From: Streptomyces antioxidans | GTDB lineage: Bacteria; Actinomycetota; Actinomycetes; Streptomycetales; Streptomycetaceae | DNA: 64,000 nucleotides | Reading direction: 5' to 3' | NCBI RefSeq assembly: GCF_000968685.2 | Contig: NZ_LAKD02000005.1 | Location: forward strand, 1 to 64,000 | Part shown: positions 34,371 through 43,874 of the stretch, one piece after another | Layout: each line of letters opens with the position of its first letter | How positions within the stretch are numbered: position 1 is the first letter of the stretch | Translations under genes and position numbers: made by a program | Notes under the pieces: model-generated | What the model was told of the DNA's origin: nothing | The model's input: the letters and a program-made list of their open reading frames with translations, nothing else | The model's database searches: none

Positions 34371-34764
34371 GTCGGGCCCCTTCCAGGGGCTGCGGGGCCT
34401 GTCGCCACCCCAGCGCGGCCAAGCCCTGCTCCGGATTGAGTGCGGTCTCCACTCCGACGAGCTCGATCCCCAGCTCCACCAGGGTGATCGCCACCGGCGG
34501 TCGCATCCCGGCCACGATCACCCGGGCCCCCAGCAGCCGGGCCACCGTGGTCAGCTCCATCAGCGTCCGGGCCACGAAGGAGTCGATGACCTCCAGCCGG
34601 GAGATGTCGATGAGCACCCCGCGGGCGCCCTCGGCCGAGATCCGCTCGGTCAGCTCCTCGGTGAAGGCGATGGCGGCCCGGTCGTCGAGCTCATTGAGCA
34701 GGCCGGTGACCAGGACGTCTCCCAGTCGCAGAATCGGAACGCCGGGCTGGCGACGGCTGGTCAC
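34354..34764 (-). CDS. rsbS: Stressosome scaffold protein RsbS
   Basis: A 136-residue single STAS-domain protein. Ser62 in LEVIDSFVARTL is at the place of the Ser phosphorylated by RsbT in Bacillus RsbS. VPILRLGDVLVTGL and GIELVGVETALNPEQGL are also typical. The GTG at 34764 was chosen over a much longer upstream frame because AAGGAG precedes it at good distance and the STAS domain begins there. It overlaps rsbR by 4 bp and rsbT by 17 bp. Confidence 0.88.
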   Translation of the reverse strand: MTSRRQPGVPILRLGDVLVTGLLNELDDRAAIAFTEELTERISAEGARGVLIDISRLEVIDSFVARTLMELTTVARLLGARVIVAGMRPPVAITLVELGIELVGVETALNPEQGLAALGWRQAPQPLEGARRGTAR

Positions 34765-35639
34765 CGTCCGTCTCCTTCTTCTCCGTCGGGACCGGGCCCG
34801 TCGATCAGCTTGATCGCGGCGGCCAGCGCGTCGGCCAGCGTCGCCCGCGTGAGGATGGTGGACAGATCGATGCCGAGCTGGGCGATGGTCTGGGCGATCG
34901 ACGGGCGCACCCCGCTGATCACACAGTCCGCGCCCATCAGCCGCACCGCGTTGACGGTCTGCATCAGATGCTGGGCGACGGCGGTGTCCACGGTGGGCAC
35001 ACCGGTGATGTCGACGATCGCGACCAGCGCCTCGTGGTCCTGGATGGCCTGGAGCAGGTTCTCCATCACCACCTGGGTCCTGGCGGTGTCCAGCGTGCCG
35101 ATCAGCGGCACGGCAAGCACCTGCCGCCACAGCCGCACCACCGGCGTCGACTGCTCCATGAGCTGCTGGCTCTGCCGGCGGATGATCTCCTCCCGGCCCT
35201 CCACATACGTCTCGAAGGACAGCGCCCCCGCCACATCGAGCAGCCGGTTCATGAAGACGGCCGAGGAGAACAGCTCCTCGGCGTCCCGGGTGTCCCGCTG
35301 CACCGCCTTGAGCAGCGCCTCCTTGAGCGCGAGCACCGCGAGCGAGGTCGCCGTCGGGGTGGCCCCGGCCCGGGCACGGCGCATCGACAGGCCGACCACG
35401 GCCTCGTGCAGCCCCGGGCTGGAGGTCACCACCCGGTCCACGGGTATCTCGCTCTGCAGTCCCGGGACCAGCGCCTCGATCAACGCGTCGGCCTCCTCGC
35501 GGAGTTCGGCCTCCCCGATGTCGGTGTCGAGCAGGGCCTGCTCCATCTGCAGCTCGACCCACCGATCGGCGATCTCCTCGCCGCGTTCATGAAGCGCCCT
35601 GGTCAGACGCTCTCGCACAGCGGTCTCGCTGATAGTCAC
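34761..35639 (-). CDS. rsbR: Stressosome sensor protein RsbR
   Basis: This 292-residue protein has an N-terminal helical globin-like sensor region (about 1-155) and a C-terminal STAS domain (about 165-285). The STAS domain keeps VDITGVPTVDTAVAQ and RPSIAQTI; Thr219 and Thr251 are the candidate phosphorylation sites for RsbT. RsbR and RsbS co-assemble in the cytosolic stressosome. The start is GTG at 35639 after AAGGGAA. It is the first gene of a five-gene coupled operon that lacks a sigma factor gene. Confidence 0.88.
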   Translation of the reverse strand: MTISETAVRERLTRALHERGEEIADRWVELQMEQALLDTDIGEAELREEADALIEALVPGLQSEIPVDRVVTSSPGLHEAVVGLSMRRARAGATPTATSLAVLALKEALLKAVQRDTRDAEELFSSAVFMNRLLDVAGALSFETYVEGREEIIRRQSQQLMEQSTPVVRLWRQVLAVPLIGTLDTARTQVVMENLLQAIQDHEALVAIVDITGVPTVDTAVAQHLMQTVNAVRLMGADCVISGVRPSIAQTIAQLGIDLSTILTRATLADALAAAIKLIDGPGPDGEEGDGR

Positions 35640-35690
35640 GCGGTTCCCTTCGCGGTCGGCGACCGTTGTCGGTTGGCAAATTTTATCGAT

Positions 35691-35709
35691 CTTCCGGGGG
35701 CCCCGGAAG
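35691..35709 (-). terminator. Possible terminator after truA
   Basis: CTTCCGGGG and CCCCGGAAG form an 8 to 9-bp stem with a minimal loop, followed on the minus strand by ATCGATAAAATTTG, which is AT-rich for this genome. It lies 130 bp past the truA stop and 52 bp before the rsbR start, so it may end truA or act in the rsbR leader. Confidence 0.45.
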
Positions 35710-35838
35710 CCGCATCATGCCGATCGCCGCCCCGCCGTGACCTGTTACCGCCCCGCCGTCCGCACACGATGCGCGTGGCGAGTACCCCGTGATCGCCCGA
35801 CCACACCCACCACGCCCCCGTCCGGACCCCACCACGCC

Positions 35839-36705
35839 TCAGCAGCAGCCGGAGCCGATCGCCGTCGCGCCCGGCAGGGAGCGCTTGTTGCGGGACTCGC
35901 GGTTGCGGGCGGCGAGTTGGTCATCGGCGGGGTAGCCGACCTCTTCCAGGGTCAGGCCATGGGGGCGTACGACATGGACGGCGGAGTCGCGCAGCCCGGC
36001 GGAGAGCACCGTGGCGGGCCAGTCCGGCGGGCGGTGACCGTCACCGACGAAGAGCAGCGCACCCACCAGCGAGCGCACCATGTTGTGGCAGAACGCGTCC
36101 GCCCGCACCGTGGCCGTGATCACGCCGTCCGCCCCGCGCGCCCAGTCCAGCCGCTGGAGGGTGCGGATGGTGGTGGCACCGTCGCGCTTCTTGCAGTACG
36201 CGGCGAAGTCGTGCTCGCCCAGGAGCCGTGTCGAGGCCGCGTTCATGGCGTCCACGTCCAGCGGCCAGTCGTGCCACAGCACATGGCCGCGGAGCAGCGG
36301 GTCGACCCCGCCGGGGTGGTCGGTGACCCGGTAGGCGTAGCGCCGCCAGATCGCGGAGAAGCGGGCGTTGAACCCGGACGGGGCCTCGGCCACCCTCCAG
36401 ACCCGGACGTCATGGGGCAGCCGGCCGGCCAGCCGCCGCAGCAGCCTGTCCCGGTGCTCGGCCCACAGCGCCCCGGGCAGATCCACGTGCGCCACCTGGC
36501 CGCGGGCGTGGACCCCCGCGTCGGTACGGCCCGCGACGGTCAGCTCGAAGATCTCCGCGGCGCGCGTCACCGTCCGCAGCGCGCTCTCCAGCTCGCCCTG
36601 TACGGTGCGCCGCTCGCGCTGTCTGGCCCAGCCCGAGAAGTCCTTGCCGTCGTAGCTCACGTCCAGCCGGACCCGTACGAAACCGGGCGCCGCCTCGTCA
36701 CTCAC
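35839..36705 (-). CDS. truA: tRNA pseudouridine(38-40) synthase
   Basis: This enzyme converts uridines 38 to 40 of tRNA anticodon arms to pseudouridine. The catalytic Asp is in [14 protein letters not shown], and YDGKDFSGW near the N-terminus and [12 protein letters not shown] are diagnostic. The GTG at 36705 (288 residues) is preferred because GAGAGGAA precedes it; an ATG at 36723 would add six residues but lies closer to the terminator stem. It is the last gene of the alpha-operon direction, separated from rplQ by a strong inverted repeat. The Cys-Cys C-terminus is unusual but not informative. Confidence 0.94.
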   Translation of the reverse strand: MSDEAAPGFVRVRLDVSYDGKDFSGWARQRERRTVQGELESALRTVTRAAEIFELTVAGRTDAGVHARGQVAHVDLPGALWAEHRDRLLRRLAGRLPHDVRVWRVAEAPSGFNARFSAIWRRYAYRVTDHPGGVDPLLRGHVLWHDWPLDVDAMNAASTRLLGEHDFAAYCKKRDGATTIRTLQRLDWARGADGVITATVRADAFCHNMVRSLVGALLFVGDGHRPPDWPATVLSAGLRDSAVHVVRPHGLTLEEVGYPADDQLAARNRESRNKRSLPGATAIGSGCC

Positions 36706-36728
36706 TGGGCCGTTCCTCTCCATGCGGA

Positions 36729-36763
36729 ACGGGCCCGCTCCCAGGATCTGGGGGCGGGCCCGT
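36729..36763 (-). terminator. Strong terminator after rplQ
   Basis: The arms 36729-36744 and 36748-36763 form a 16-bp stem with one G-U wobble and a 3-nt loop. It lies 28 bp beyond the rplQ stop and 24 bp before the truA start, so it ends or attenuates the alpha operon before truA. Confidence 0.85.
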
Positions 36764-36790
36764 CCTTACGACGCAAGCCGTCGGGACGCC

Positions 36791-37303
36791 TCAGGCGTCC
36801 TTCGACTCCTCGGCCTCGGCCTCGGCCGGAGCCTCGGTGGCCGGGGTCTCCTTCGTGAGGTCCGCGGCGGCCTGGTCACCGGCGGCGTCCTTGGCGGTGC
36901 GCTTGGTGGCGGCCTCGGCCTCGCCCACCGCCTCCTGCTGCACGGTCAGCGCCTCGACCAGCTCGATGACCGCCATCGGGGCGTTGTCCCCACGGCGGTT
37001 ACCGATCTTGGTGATGCGGGTGTAGCCACCGGGCCGGTTCTCGTAGCGCGGGCCGATCTCGGTGAAGAGGGTGTGCACGACGCTCTTGTCGCGGATGGTC
37101 TGGAGCACCAGACGGCGGTTGTGAAGGTCGCCCTTCTTCGCCTTGGTGACCAGCTTCTCCGCGACCGGGCGCAGGCGGCGGGCCTTCGCCTCGGTGGTGG
37201 TGATCCGGCCGTGCTCGAACAGCGCGGTGGCGAGGTTCGCCAGCAGGAGCCGCTCGTGCGCGGCGCTGCCGCCCAGACGGGCGCCCTTGGTGGGCTTCGG
37301 CAT
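36791..37303 (-). CDS. rplQ: 50S ribosomal protein L17
   Basis: This 170-residue protein binds 23S rRNA near the polypeptide exit region. The core (1-120) shows [30 protein letters not shown] and [10 protein letters not shown], as in all L17 proteins. The last 50 residues are an acidic Ala/Glu/Thr-rich tail typical of actinobacteria. It follows rpoA by 114 bp and is closed by a strong inverted repeat. Confidence 0.97.
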   Translation of the reverse strand: MPKPTKGARLGGSAAHERLLLANLATALFEHGRITTTEAKARRLRPVAEKLVTKAKKGDLHNRRLVLQTIRDKSVVHTLFTEIGPRYENRPGGYTRITKIGNRRGDNAPMAVIELVEALTVQQEAVGEAEAATKRTAKDAAGDQAAADLTKETPATEAPAEAEAEESKDA

Positions 37304-37361
37304 TGGTCTGTCTCCTAGGTGTCTGCACCGGCCGTATCAGGTACCGGTGTCAGTGAACAAA

Positions 37362-37395
37362 ATCCAGCCTGTCCGGCGATTGAGGACAAGACCTC
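37362..37395 (+). repeat. Streptomyces-type extragenic motif
   Basis: AATCCAGCCTGTCCGGCGAT followed by TGAGGAC in the rpoA-rplQ gap belongs to the dispersed intergenic family also seen, in reverse, at 23969-24020. Its placement inside a ribosomal operon is notable. No gene is present. Confidence 0.55.
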
Positions 37396-37417
37396 AGCCA
37401 CAGCGGACCGGGAGGTT

Positions 37418-38440
37418 CTAGTACTGCTCGGTCTCGACGAAACCGGCGTCCGCGTCGTCGTCGGCGCCGAAGGCGTCCGCCGCGGCGGTCGGGTCGAATC
37501 CGGGCGGGCTGTCCTTGAGCGCCAGGCCCATACCGGCCAGCTTCGCCTTGACCTCGTCGATCGACTTGGCGCCGAAGTTCCGGATGTCGAGCAGGTCCGC
37601 CTCGGACCGCGCCACGAGCTCACCCACGGAGTGGATGCCCTCGCGCTTGAGGCAGTTGTACGAACGGACGGTGAGCTCGAGCTCCTCGATCGGCAGCGCC
37701 AGGTCGGCGGCGAGGGCGGCGTCCGTCGGGGACGGGCCCATGTCGATGCCCTCGGCGTCCACGTTCAGCTCGCGGGCCAGGCCGAACAGCTCGACCAGGG
37801 TCTTACCGGCCGACGCCATGGCGTCACGCGGCCGCATGGCCTGCTTGGTCTCGACGTCGACGATCAGCTTGTCGAAGTCGGTGCGCTGCTCGACACGGGT
37901 CGCCTCGACCTTGTAGGTGACCTTGAGCACCGGCGAGTAGATCGAGTCGACCGGGATCCGGCCGATCTCCTGGCCGACCTGCTTGTTCTGCACGGCGGAG
38001 ACATAGCCGCGACCGCGCTCGACGGTCAGCTCCATCTCCAGCTTGCCCTTGCCGTTCAGCGTGGCCAGGACCAGGTCGGGGTTGTGCACCTCGACACCGG
38101 CCGGCGGCGCGATGTCGGCGGCGGTGACCAGCCCCGGGCCCTGCTTGCGCAGGTACATCACGACCGGCTCGTCGTGCTCCGAGGAGACGACCAGCTGCTT
38201 GATGTTGAGGATCAGGTCGGTGACGTCCTCCTTGACGCCCGGCACGGTGGTGAACTCGTGCAGGACCCCGTCGATCCGGATGGACGTGACCGCCGCACCG
38301 GGGATCGAGGAGAGGAGCGTACGACGCAGGGAGTTTCCGAGGGTGTAGCCGAAGCCCGGCTCCAGCGGCTCGATCACGAACCGGGAGCGGAATTCGTCGA
38401 CGACCTCTTCGGTCAACGAGGGACGCTGAGCGATCAGCAT
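37418..38440 (-). CDS. rpoA: RNA polymerase alpha subunit
   Basis: The 340-residue protein has the dimerisation domain (about 1-235, beginning [20 protein letters not shown]), a flexible linker and the C-terminal DNA- and activator-binding domain (about 250-315, with [13 protein letters not shown] and [14 protein letters not shown]), followed by an acidic tail. It nucleates core RNA polymerase assembly. The ATG at 38440 fits the family start. rpsD lies upstream with a possible attenuator between. Confidence 0.98.
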   Translation of the reverse strand: MLIAQRPSLTEEVVDEFRSRFVIEPLEPGFGYTLGNSLRRTLLSSIPGAAVTSIRIDGVLHEFTTVPGVKEDVTDLILNIKQLVVSSEHDEPVVMYLRKQGPGLVTAADIAPPAGVEVHNPDLVLATLNGKGKLEMELTVERGRGYVSAVQNKQVGQEIGRIPVDSIYSPVLKVTYKVEATRVEQRTDFDKLIVDVETKQAMRPRDAMASAGKTLVELFGLARELNVDAEGIDMGPSPTDAALAADLALPIEELELTVRSYNCLKREGIHSVGELVARSEADLLDIRNFGAKSIDEVKAKLAGMGLALKDSPPGFDPTAAADAFGADDDADAGFVETEQY

Positions 38441-38494
38441 GGGTATTGCCTCCAGTCTTCGGCGCCCGCTATTTGACGCCGAACCCTTCAATGG

Positions 38495-38533
38495 TACGGG
38501 CGGTACGTGCCAAACGGCTCCGTACCGCCCGTA
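38495..38533 (-). terminator. Inverted repeat between rpsD and rpoA
   Basis: TACGGGCGGTAC (38495-38506) pairs perfectly with GTACCGCCCGTA (38522-38533) around a 15-nt loop, 13 bp past the rpsD stop. It may attenuate read-through into rpoA or protect the upstream RNA end. Confidence 0.65.
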
Positions 38534-38546
38534 TCGTCACTCTCCG

Positions 38547-39173
38547 CTACTTCGAGTAGAGCTCGACGATCAGCTGCTCCTGCACCTGGGTGTCGATCAC
38601 CTGGCGCTCGGGCAGCGAGTGCACGAGGATCCGCAGCTGCGACGGAATGGCCTCCAGCCACGCCGGCACGGTGCGCTCGCCCGCCTCGGCCTGAGCCACC
38701 TGGAAGGGGGTCATGGTCCGGGACTTCGGACGAACCTCGACGATGTCGTTCACGGTGACCCGAGCCGACGGAATGTCGGTCTTGACGCCGTTCACGATGA
38801 AGTGGCCGTGGCGGACCAGCTGACGGGCGTGGTCGCGGGACTTGGCGAAGCCAGCCCGGTAGACCACGTTGTCGAGCCGGGTCTCGAGGATGCGAAGAAG
38901 GTTCTCACCGGTCTTGCCGGTCTTCTTGTTCGCCTCCGCGTAGTAACCACGGAACTGCTTCTCAAGGACGCCGTAGATGCGGGTCGCCTTCTGCTTCTCA
39001 CGGAGCTGCAGCAGGTACTCGCTGTCCTTGGTGCGCCCGCGACCGTGCTCACCCGGGGGGTAAGGACGGATCTCGATCGGGCACTTCGCGCTCTCGCACT
39101 TGCTCCCCTTGAGGAAGAGCTTCTGCTTCTCCCGACGGCAACGCTTGCAGTCGGCCCCGGTGTAACGCGCCAT
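38547..39173 (-). CDS. rpsD: 30S ribosomal protein S4
   Basis: A 208-residue primary binding protein of the 16S 5' domain. Cys9, Cys12, Cys26 and Cys31 form the zinc site of the C+ type of S4. The S4 RNA-binding domain follows (about 95-160, with TRLDNVVYRAGFA and RQLVRHGHFIVNG). In other bacteria S4 represses the alpha operon; whether that occurs here is unknown. rpsK lies 27 bp upstream. Confidence 0.98.
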   Translation of the reverse strand: MARYTGADCKRCRREKQKLFLKGSKCESAKCPIEIRPYPPGEHGRGRTKDSEYLLQLREKQKATRIYGVLEKQFRGYYAEANKKTGKTGENLLRILETRLDNVVYRAGFAKSRDHARQLVRHGHFIVNGVKTDIPSARVTVNDIVEVRPKSRTMTPFQVAQAEAGERTVPAWLEAIPSQLRILVHSLPERQVIDTQVQEQLIVELYSK

Positions 39174-39200
39174 ATTTCTGTTGTCTCCTACTTCAGCCGG

Positions 39201-39605
39201 TCAGACGCGCCGACGCTTGGGCGGGCGGCATCCGTTGTGCGGAGTCGGAGTGACGTCCTGGATCGAACCCACCTCCAGGCCGGTGGCCTGGAGCGAGCGG
39301 ATCGCGGTCTCACGGCCGGAGCCCGGACCCTTGACGAACACGTCGACCTTGCGCATGCCGTGCTCCTGCGCCCGGCGGGCGGCCGACTCGGCGGCCATCT
39401 GCGCGGCGAACGGAGTGGACTTGCGCGAGCCCTTGAAGCCGACGTGGCCGGCAGAGGCCCAAGAGATCACGTTCCCGGTCGGGTCGGTGATCGAGACGAT
39501 GGTGTTGTTGAACGTGCTCTTGATGTGAGCGTGCCCGTGGGCGACGTTCTTCTTTTCCTTGCGGCGCACCTTCTTGGCGCCGGCCGTCCTGCTCTTCGGA
39601 GGCAT
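39201..39605 (-). CDS. rpsK: 30S ribosomal protein S11
   Basis: This 134-residue protein sits on the 30S platform near the E site and the mRNA exit. The basic N-terminus, [18 protein letters not shown] and the C-terminal [18 protein letters not shown] are the conserved signature. It lies between rpsM (69-bp gap) and rpsD, in the usual alpha-operon order. Confidence 0.98.
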   Translation of the reverse strand: MPPKSRTAGAKKVRRKEKKNVAHGHAHIKSTFNNTIVSITDPTGNVISWASAGHVGFKGSRKSTPFAAQMAAESAARRAQEHGMRKVDVFVKGPGSGRETAIRSLQATGLEVGSIQDVTPTPHNGCRPPKRRRV

Positions 39606-39673
39606 TCTCTTGAAATCTCCCGTGGAGGTGGTCGGTCCTACAGCTCGGACCGCTTGTCAGCGTCCGGTGCGGA

Positions 39674-40054
39674 CTACTTCTTGCCCGGCTTCTTCTTGCC
39701 GGCGATCGCGCGACGCGGGCCCTTGCGGGTGCGGGCGTTGGTCGACGTGCGCTGGCCGTGGACCGGAAGGCCGCGGCGGTGACGCAGACCCTGGTAGCAG
39801 CCGATCTCGACCTTGCGGCGGATGTCGGCCTGGATCTCGCGACGGAGGTCACCCTCGGTCTTGATGTTGTTGTCCACGTACTCGCGGATCTTGACCAGGT
39901 CCTCTTCGGCCAGGTCGCGAACGCGGGTGTCCGGGCTCACACCGGTATTGGCGAGCGTCTGCTGGGCAAGGGTGCGACCGATGCCGAAGACGTAGGTGAG
40001 GGCGACCTCGACGCGCTTTTCGCGCGGGAGATCAACGCCTGCGAGGCGTGCCAT
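39674..40054 (-). CDS. rpsM: 30S ribosomal protein S13
   Basis: The 126-residue protein is in the 30S head and makes intersubunit bridges with L5 as well as contacts to P-site t[23 protein letters not shown] and the C-terminal [15 protein letters not shown] are diagnostic. It follows rpmJ after a 196-bp gap, longer than the other gaps in this unit, which could hold an internal promoter. Confidence 0.98.
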   Translation of the reverse strand: MARLAGVDLPREKRVEVALTYVFGIGRTLAQQTLANTGVSPDTRVRDLAEEDLVKIREYVDNNIKTEGDLRREIQADIRRKVEIGCYQGLRHRRGLPVHGQRTSTNARTRKGPRRAIAGKKKPGKK

Positions 40055-40250
40055 GAATCTGGCTCCAGATGGTTGTCGGAGGTCTTCCGCAGCACCACTC
40101 CCGGCCGCCGTACGGGACGGCTCCCGGGTCCCCGGCCTCCGACCGGGGGTGTCGTCCCCGTGAGACGGGAACGGGTGACTGCGTATGTACGAAAAGTTAT
40201 GACGTCGCGCGAAGATGCTGCGAGTGGTGCAGGATTCCGGCCGGTGTGCG

Positions 40251-40364
40251 TCAGCCCTGGCGCTGCTTGTGGCGCAGGTTGTCGCAGATGACCATGACCC
40301 GGCCGTGGCGGCGGATCACCTTGCACTTGTCGCAGATCTTCTTGACGCTCGGCTTGACCTTCAT
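40251..40364 (-). CDS. rpmJ: 50S ribosomal protein L36
   Basis: A 37-residue protein that folds around zinc and packs into 23S rRNA domain V. Cys11, Cys14, Cys27 and His32 give the zinc-binding C+ form. [20 protein letters not shown] is the family start, so the ATG at 40364 is firm. infA lies 28 bp upstream. Confidence 0.97.
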   Translation of the reverse strand: MKVKPSVKKICDKCKVIRRHGRVMVICDNLRHKQRQG

Positions 40365-40392
40365 GGGTGTGAGGTTCTCCGGGTCGTGAGAT

Positions 40393-40614
40393 CTACTTGT
40401 AGCGGTAGACGATCCGTCCGCGCGTGAGGTCGTACGGAGACAGCTCCACGACCACCCGGTCATCGGGCAGGATGCGGATGTAGTGCATACGCATCTTGCC
40501 GCTGATGTGCGCGAGGACCTTGTGACCGTTCTGAAGCTCCACCTTGAACATCGCGTTCGGCAGAGACTCGATCACGGTGCCCTCGATTTCGATGGCGCCT
40601 TGCTTCTTGGCCAT
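40393..40614 (-). CDS. infA: Translation initiation factor IF-1
   Basis: The 73-residue OB-fold protein occupies the 30S A site during initiation with IF-2 and IF-3. [20 protein letters not shown] starts the protein and [20 protein letters not shown] is diagnostic. The ATG at 40614 is fixed by the family. A strong inverted repeat separates it from map upstream, so infA probably begins a new transcription unit continuing through rpmJ to rplQ. Confidence 0.98.
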   Translation of the reverse strand: MAKKQGAIEIEGTVIESLPNAMFKVELQNGHKVLAHISGKMRMHYIRILPDDRVVVELSPYDLTRGRIVYRYK

Positions 40615-40711
40615 GTCCTGCTTTCGGGATCGGCTACCTTGATCGGCTCGCGACATGCGGGAGGGCATGCGAGAGCCGACGGGTCAGTCTACGCCAGGGC
40701 ATCCCGAAACA

Positions 40712-40740
40712 CGAATCCGGGGCATCATGCCCCGGATTCG
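40712..40740 (-). terminator. Terminator after map
   Basis: CGAATCCGGGGC (40712-40723) pairs perfectly with GCCCCGGATTCG (40729-40740) across a 5-nt loop, 41 bp after the map stop. It separates map from infA. Confidence 0.85.
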
Positions 40741-40781
40741 AGATCATTACGCTCGTTGACCGTCAGGTCAGTCGCTGACCA

Positions 40782-41618
40782 TCAGGCCAGCGGGTCGGGC
40801 GCGGTCTCCACGCCCAGCTCGGCCAGCTTGGCCCTGCCGCCGTCCACGGCGGTGAGCACCAGCGGGCCCTCCTCGGTCAGCGCGACCGAGTGCTCCCAGT
40901 GGCTGGACCAGGTGCCGTCGTCCGTCTTGACCGTCCAGTCGTCGGCCAGCACATGCGTCTTCGCGGTGCCCAGGCTCACCATGGGCTCGATCGCGATGCA
41001 GAAGCCGGGGACCAGCCGGGGGCCCTTGCCGCGCTTCTTGGAGACGTAGTTCAGCAGATGCGGGTCCATGTGCATCTGGGTACCGATGCCGTGGCCGCCG
41101 TAGTCCTCGATGATCCCGTACTTGCCGGATGCCGGGCGGGGCTGGCGGCGGATGTAGCCCTCGATCGCCCTGGAGATGTCGACCAGCCGGTTGCCCTTGT
41201 GGACCGCCGCGATCCCGGCCCACATCGACTCCTCGGTGACCCGGCTGAGCTCGTACAGCTCCGGGGCGTGGCCGGTGCCCACGAAGGCGGTGAAGGCGGC
41301 GTCGCCGTGCCAGCCGTCCACGATCGCGCCCGCGTCGATGGAGATGATGTCGCCGTCCCCGAGGACGGTCTCCCGGTCCGGGATGCCGTGCACCACGATG
41401 TCGTTGACCGAGGTGCAGATGGTGGCGGGGAAGCCGCCGTACCCCAGGAAGTTCGACTTGGCGCCGTGGTCCGCGATGACCTTACGGGCGACATCGTCCA
41501 GGTCCTTGGTGCTGGCGCCGGGGACGGCCGCCGCCCGCGTCGCCTCGTGGATGGCGGCGACGACCAGTCCCGCCTCACGCATCTTGGCGATCTGCTCGGG
41601 AGTCTTGATCTCCACCAT
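40782..41618 (-). CDS. map: Methionine aminopeptidase, type I
   Basis: The 278-residue metallopeptidase removes the initiator Met from nascent proteins. Metal ligands are visible as Asp95 and Asp106 (SIDAGAIVDGWHGDA), the His in GGHGIG, the Glu in IAIEPM and the Glu in WEHSVAL. His77 in VHGIP is also conserved. It lies in the secY-adk-map order, but inverted repeats on both sides suggest it is transcribed on its own. Confidence 0.97.
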   Translation of the reverse strand: MVEIKTPEQIAKMREAGLVVAAIHEATRAAAVPGASTKDLDDVARKVIADHGAKSNFLGYGGFPATICTSVNDIVVHGIPDRETVLGDGDIISIDAGAIVDGWHGDAAFTAFVGTGHAPELYELSRVTEESMWAGIAAVHKGNRLVDISRAIEGYIRRQPRPASGKYGIIEDYGGHGIGTQMHMDPHLLNYVSKKRGKGPRLVPGFCIAIEPMVSLGTAKTHVLADDWTVKTDDGTWSSHWEHSVALTEEGPLVLTAVDGGRAKLAELGVETAPDPLA

Positions 41619-41693
41619 GGGGGCCTTCCGGGATCGGTCTCTGGTGCGGTCCGTGCCGTACGGTCCGCGGGAGGGACGTATCTGCTCAACGAT

Positions 41694-41728
41694 ACGGCCG
41701 CGGTGCCCGTGCCGGGCACCGCGGCCGT
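41694..41728 (-). terminator. Very strong terminator after adk
   Basis: The arms 41694-41709 and 41713-41728 (ACGGCCGCGGTGCCCG and its complement) form a perfect 16-bp stem with a TGC loop. It lies 22 bp past the adk stop and about 75 bp before map. Confidence 0.88.
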
Positions 41729-41750
41729 TCCGTGTGGGTCCTCGCGGCCC

Positions 41751-42407
41751 TCAGGCCGCCTTCGCGGCCAGGGCGTCCATCGCCCGCTGGGTGACCTCGG
41801 ACACCTTGCCCAGTGCCGAGATCGTCACGACCAGGCCCTTGGTCTTGTAGTAGTCGATGATCGGCTCGGTCTCCCGGTGGTAGACCTCGAGGCGCTTGCG
41901 GACCGTTTCCTCACTGTCGTCCTCGCGCTGGTACAGCTCGCCGCCGCAGACGTCGCAGACCCCCTGGGCCTTCGGCGGCTTGTACTCCACATGGAAGGTG
42001 TGCGAGCTGTCATTGCGACAGGTACGGCGACCCGCGATGCGCTTGATCACCTCGGACTCGGGGACCTCCAGGTCCAGCACCGCGTCCAACGAGACACCCT
42101 GCTGCCCCAGGTAGCCATCCAGGGCCTCGGCCTGGATCTGGTTCCTCGGGAACCCGTCGAGCAGGAAGCCCGGCTGTGCGTCCTCCTGGTCCAGCCGGTC
42201 CTCCGCCATGCCGATGGTGACCTCGTCCGGTACCAGCTGTCCGGCCCGCATGTACTCCTGCGCCTGCTTGCCGAGGGAGGTGCCCTGGCTGATGTTCGCG
42301 CGGAACAGGTCGCCGGTGGAGATGTGCGGGATCGACAGCTTCTCGGCGAGGTACGCGGCCTGCGTACCCTTGCCGGCTCCCGGAGGCCCGACGAGGACGA
42401 TTCGCAT
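41751..42407 (-). CDS. adk: Adenylate kinase
   Basis: A 218-residue kinase that interconverts ATP + AMP and 2 ADP. The P-loop is GPPGAGKGT (7-15), LLDGFPRN is the AMP/ATP-binding motif, and the lid contains Cys residues (TCRNDSSH and GVCDVCGGE) of the zinc-binding long form. Its ATG shares one base with the secY stop (TGATG), so the two genes are coupled. A strong inverted repeat follows. Confidence 0.98.
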   Translation of the reverse strand: MRIVLVGPPGAGKGTQAAYLAEKLSIPHISTGDLFRANISQGTSLGKQAQEYMRAGQLVPDEVTIGMAEDRLDQEDAQPGFLLDGFPRNQIQAEALDGYLGQQGVSLDAVLDLEVPESEVIKRIAGRRTCRNDSSHTFHVEYKPPKAQGVCDVCGGELYQREDDSEETVRKRLEVYHRETEPIIDYYKTKGLVVTISALGKVSEVTQRAMDALAAKAA

Positions 42408-43720
42408 CAGCGGAGGAACCCTTCGTAGTGTCGCTGCTGAAGCTGGCTCTCGATCTGCTTCACGGTCTCCAGGCCGACACCCACGATGATCAGGATGCTC
42501 GTGCCGCCGAACGGGAAGTTCTGATTGGCGTTGAGCGTCACCAGCGCCACCGTGGGCACCAGGGCGATCAAGCCCAGATAGAGCGCACCGGGCCACGTGA
42601 TGCGGTTCAGCACGTAGCTCAGATACTCCGCGGTGGGACGACCAGCCCGGATACCCGGGATGAACCCACCATACTTCTTCATGTTGTCGGCAACTTCTTC
42701 GGGGTTGAAGCTGATGGCGACATAGAAGAATGCGAAGAAGACGATCAGCAGGAAGTACGTGGCGATGTAGATCGGGTGGTCGCCCTTGACGAAGTTCTGC
42801 GAGATCCAGGTCGCCCAGCTGGCCTTCGAATTGGAGAACTGGACGATCAGCGCCGGGATGTACAGCAGCGATGAGGCGAAGATCACGGGGATCACACCCG
42901 CCTGGTTCACCTTCATCGGGATGTAGGTGGACGTACCACCGTAGGAGCGACGGCCGATCATGCGCTTGGCGTATTGCACCGGGATCCGGCGCTGGGCCTG
43001 CTCGACGAAGACCACCAGGCCGACCATGGCCAGACCACAGAGGATCACCAGGCCGAACTCCAGCCAGCCGCCCATGATCTTGCCCTGCTGCTTGATGCTC
43101 CACATCGCGCTCGGGAAACCGGCGGCGATCGAGACGAACATCAGGATCGACATGCCGTTGCCGATGCCGCGGTCGGTGACCAGCTCACCGAGCCACATGA
43201 TCAGCGCGGTGCCCGCGGTCATCGTGATGACCATCACGGCGGTGGTGAAGATCGAGTCGTTCCGGACGATCTGACCGCCGACCGGGCAGCTCTGGAAGAG
43301 CGAGCCGCTGCGAGCCGCGGCCACCACACCGGTGCCCTGCAGGATCGCGAGCGCGATGGTGAGATAGCGGGTGTACTGCGTGATCTTTCCCTGACCGGCC
43401 TGGCCCTCCTTCTTGAGGGCCTCAAGGCGCGGGATCACCACGGTCAGCAGCTGGAGGATGATGCTCGCCGTGATGTACGGCATGATCCCCAGCGCGAAGA
43501 TGGTGATCTGGAGCAGTGCGCCACCACTGAACATGTTGACCAGGCCGAACAGCCCCTGCTGGCCCTTGGCGAGGTCCATGCACGTCTGGACGTTCTGATA
43601 GTCGATGCCCGGGATCGGGATGTGTTGCCCGAGCCGGAAGAGCACGATGATGCCCAGGGTGAACAGCAGCTTCTTGCGCAGGTCGGGCGTCTTGAACGCC
43701 CGGGCGAACGCGGTGAGCAC
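42407..43720 (-). CDS. secY: Preprotein translocase subunit SecY
   Basis: This 437-residue protein forms the channel of the Sec translocon with about ten membrane helices. The N-terminus MLTAFARAFKTPDLRKKLLF, GIMPYITASIILQLL and the cytoplasmic loop RRIPVQYAKRMIGRRSYGG are diagnostic. The C-terminus LIIVGVGLETVKQIESQL is typical. A 204-bp gap with an inverted repeat precedes it, which suggests a separate promoter from the spc ribosomal genes. Confidence 0.98.
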   Translation of the reverse strand: MLTAFARAFKTPDLRKKLLFTLGIIVLFRLGQHIPIPGIDYQNVQTCMDLAKGQQGLFGLVNMFSGGALLQITIFALGIMPYITASIILQLLTVVIPRLEALKKEGQAGQGKITQYTRYLTIALAILQGTGVVAAARSGSLFQSCPVGGQIVRNDSIFTTAVMVITMTAGTALIMWLGELVTDRGIGNGMSILMFVSIAAGFPSAMWSIKQQGKIMGGWLEFGLVILCGLAMVGLVVFVEQAQRRIPVQYAKRMIGRRSYGGTSTYIPMKVNQAGVIPVIFASSLLYIPALIVQFSNSKASWATWISQNFVKGDHPIYIATYFLLIVFFAFFYVAISFNPEEVADNMKKYGGFIPGIRAGRPTAEYLSYVLNRITWPGALYLGLIALVPTVALVTLNANQNFPFGGTSILIIVGVGLETVKQIESQLQQRHYEGFLR

Positions 43721-43874
43721 GGTGCCTCCTGCGCCCCCCGCGTCGCTTCGCGAGAGGTGACGGTCTTGAGGATCGACGAATACATATCAGCCAGGACCCG
43801 CGCGGAGGCGTACCGCGCGGAAGGTAACAACGCCAGCCACCTTACCGGCGACCCGGCCCCGCTTGGAACGACCA

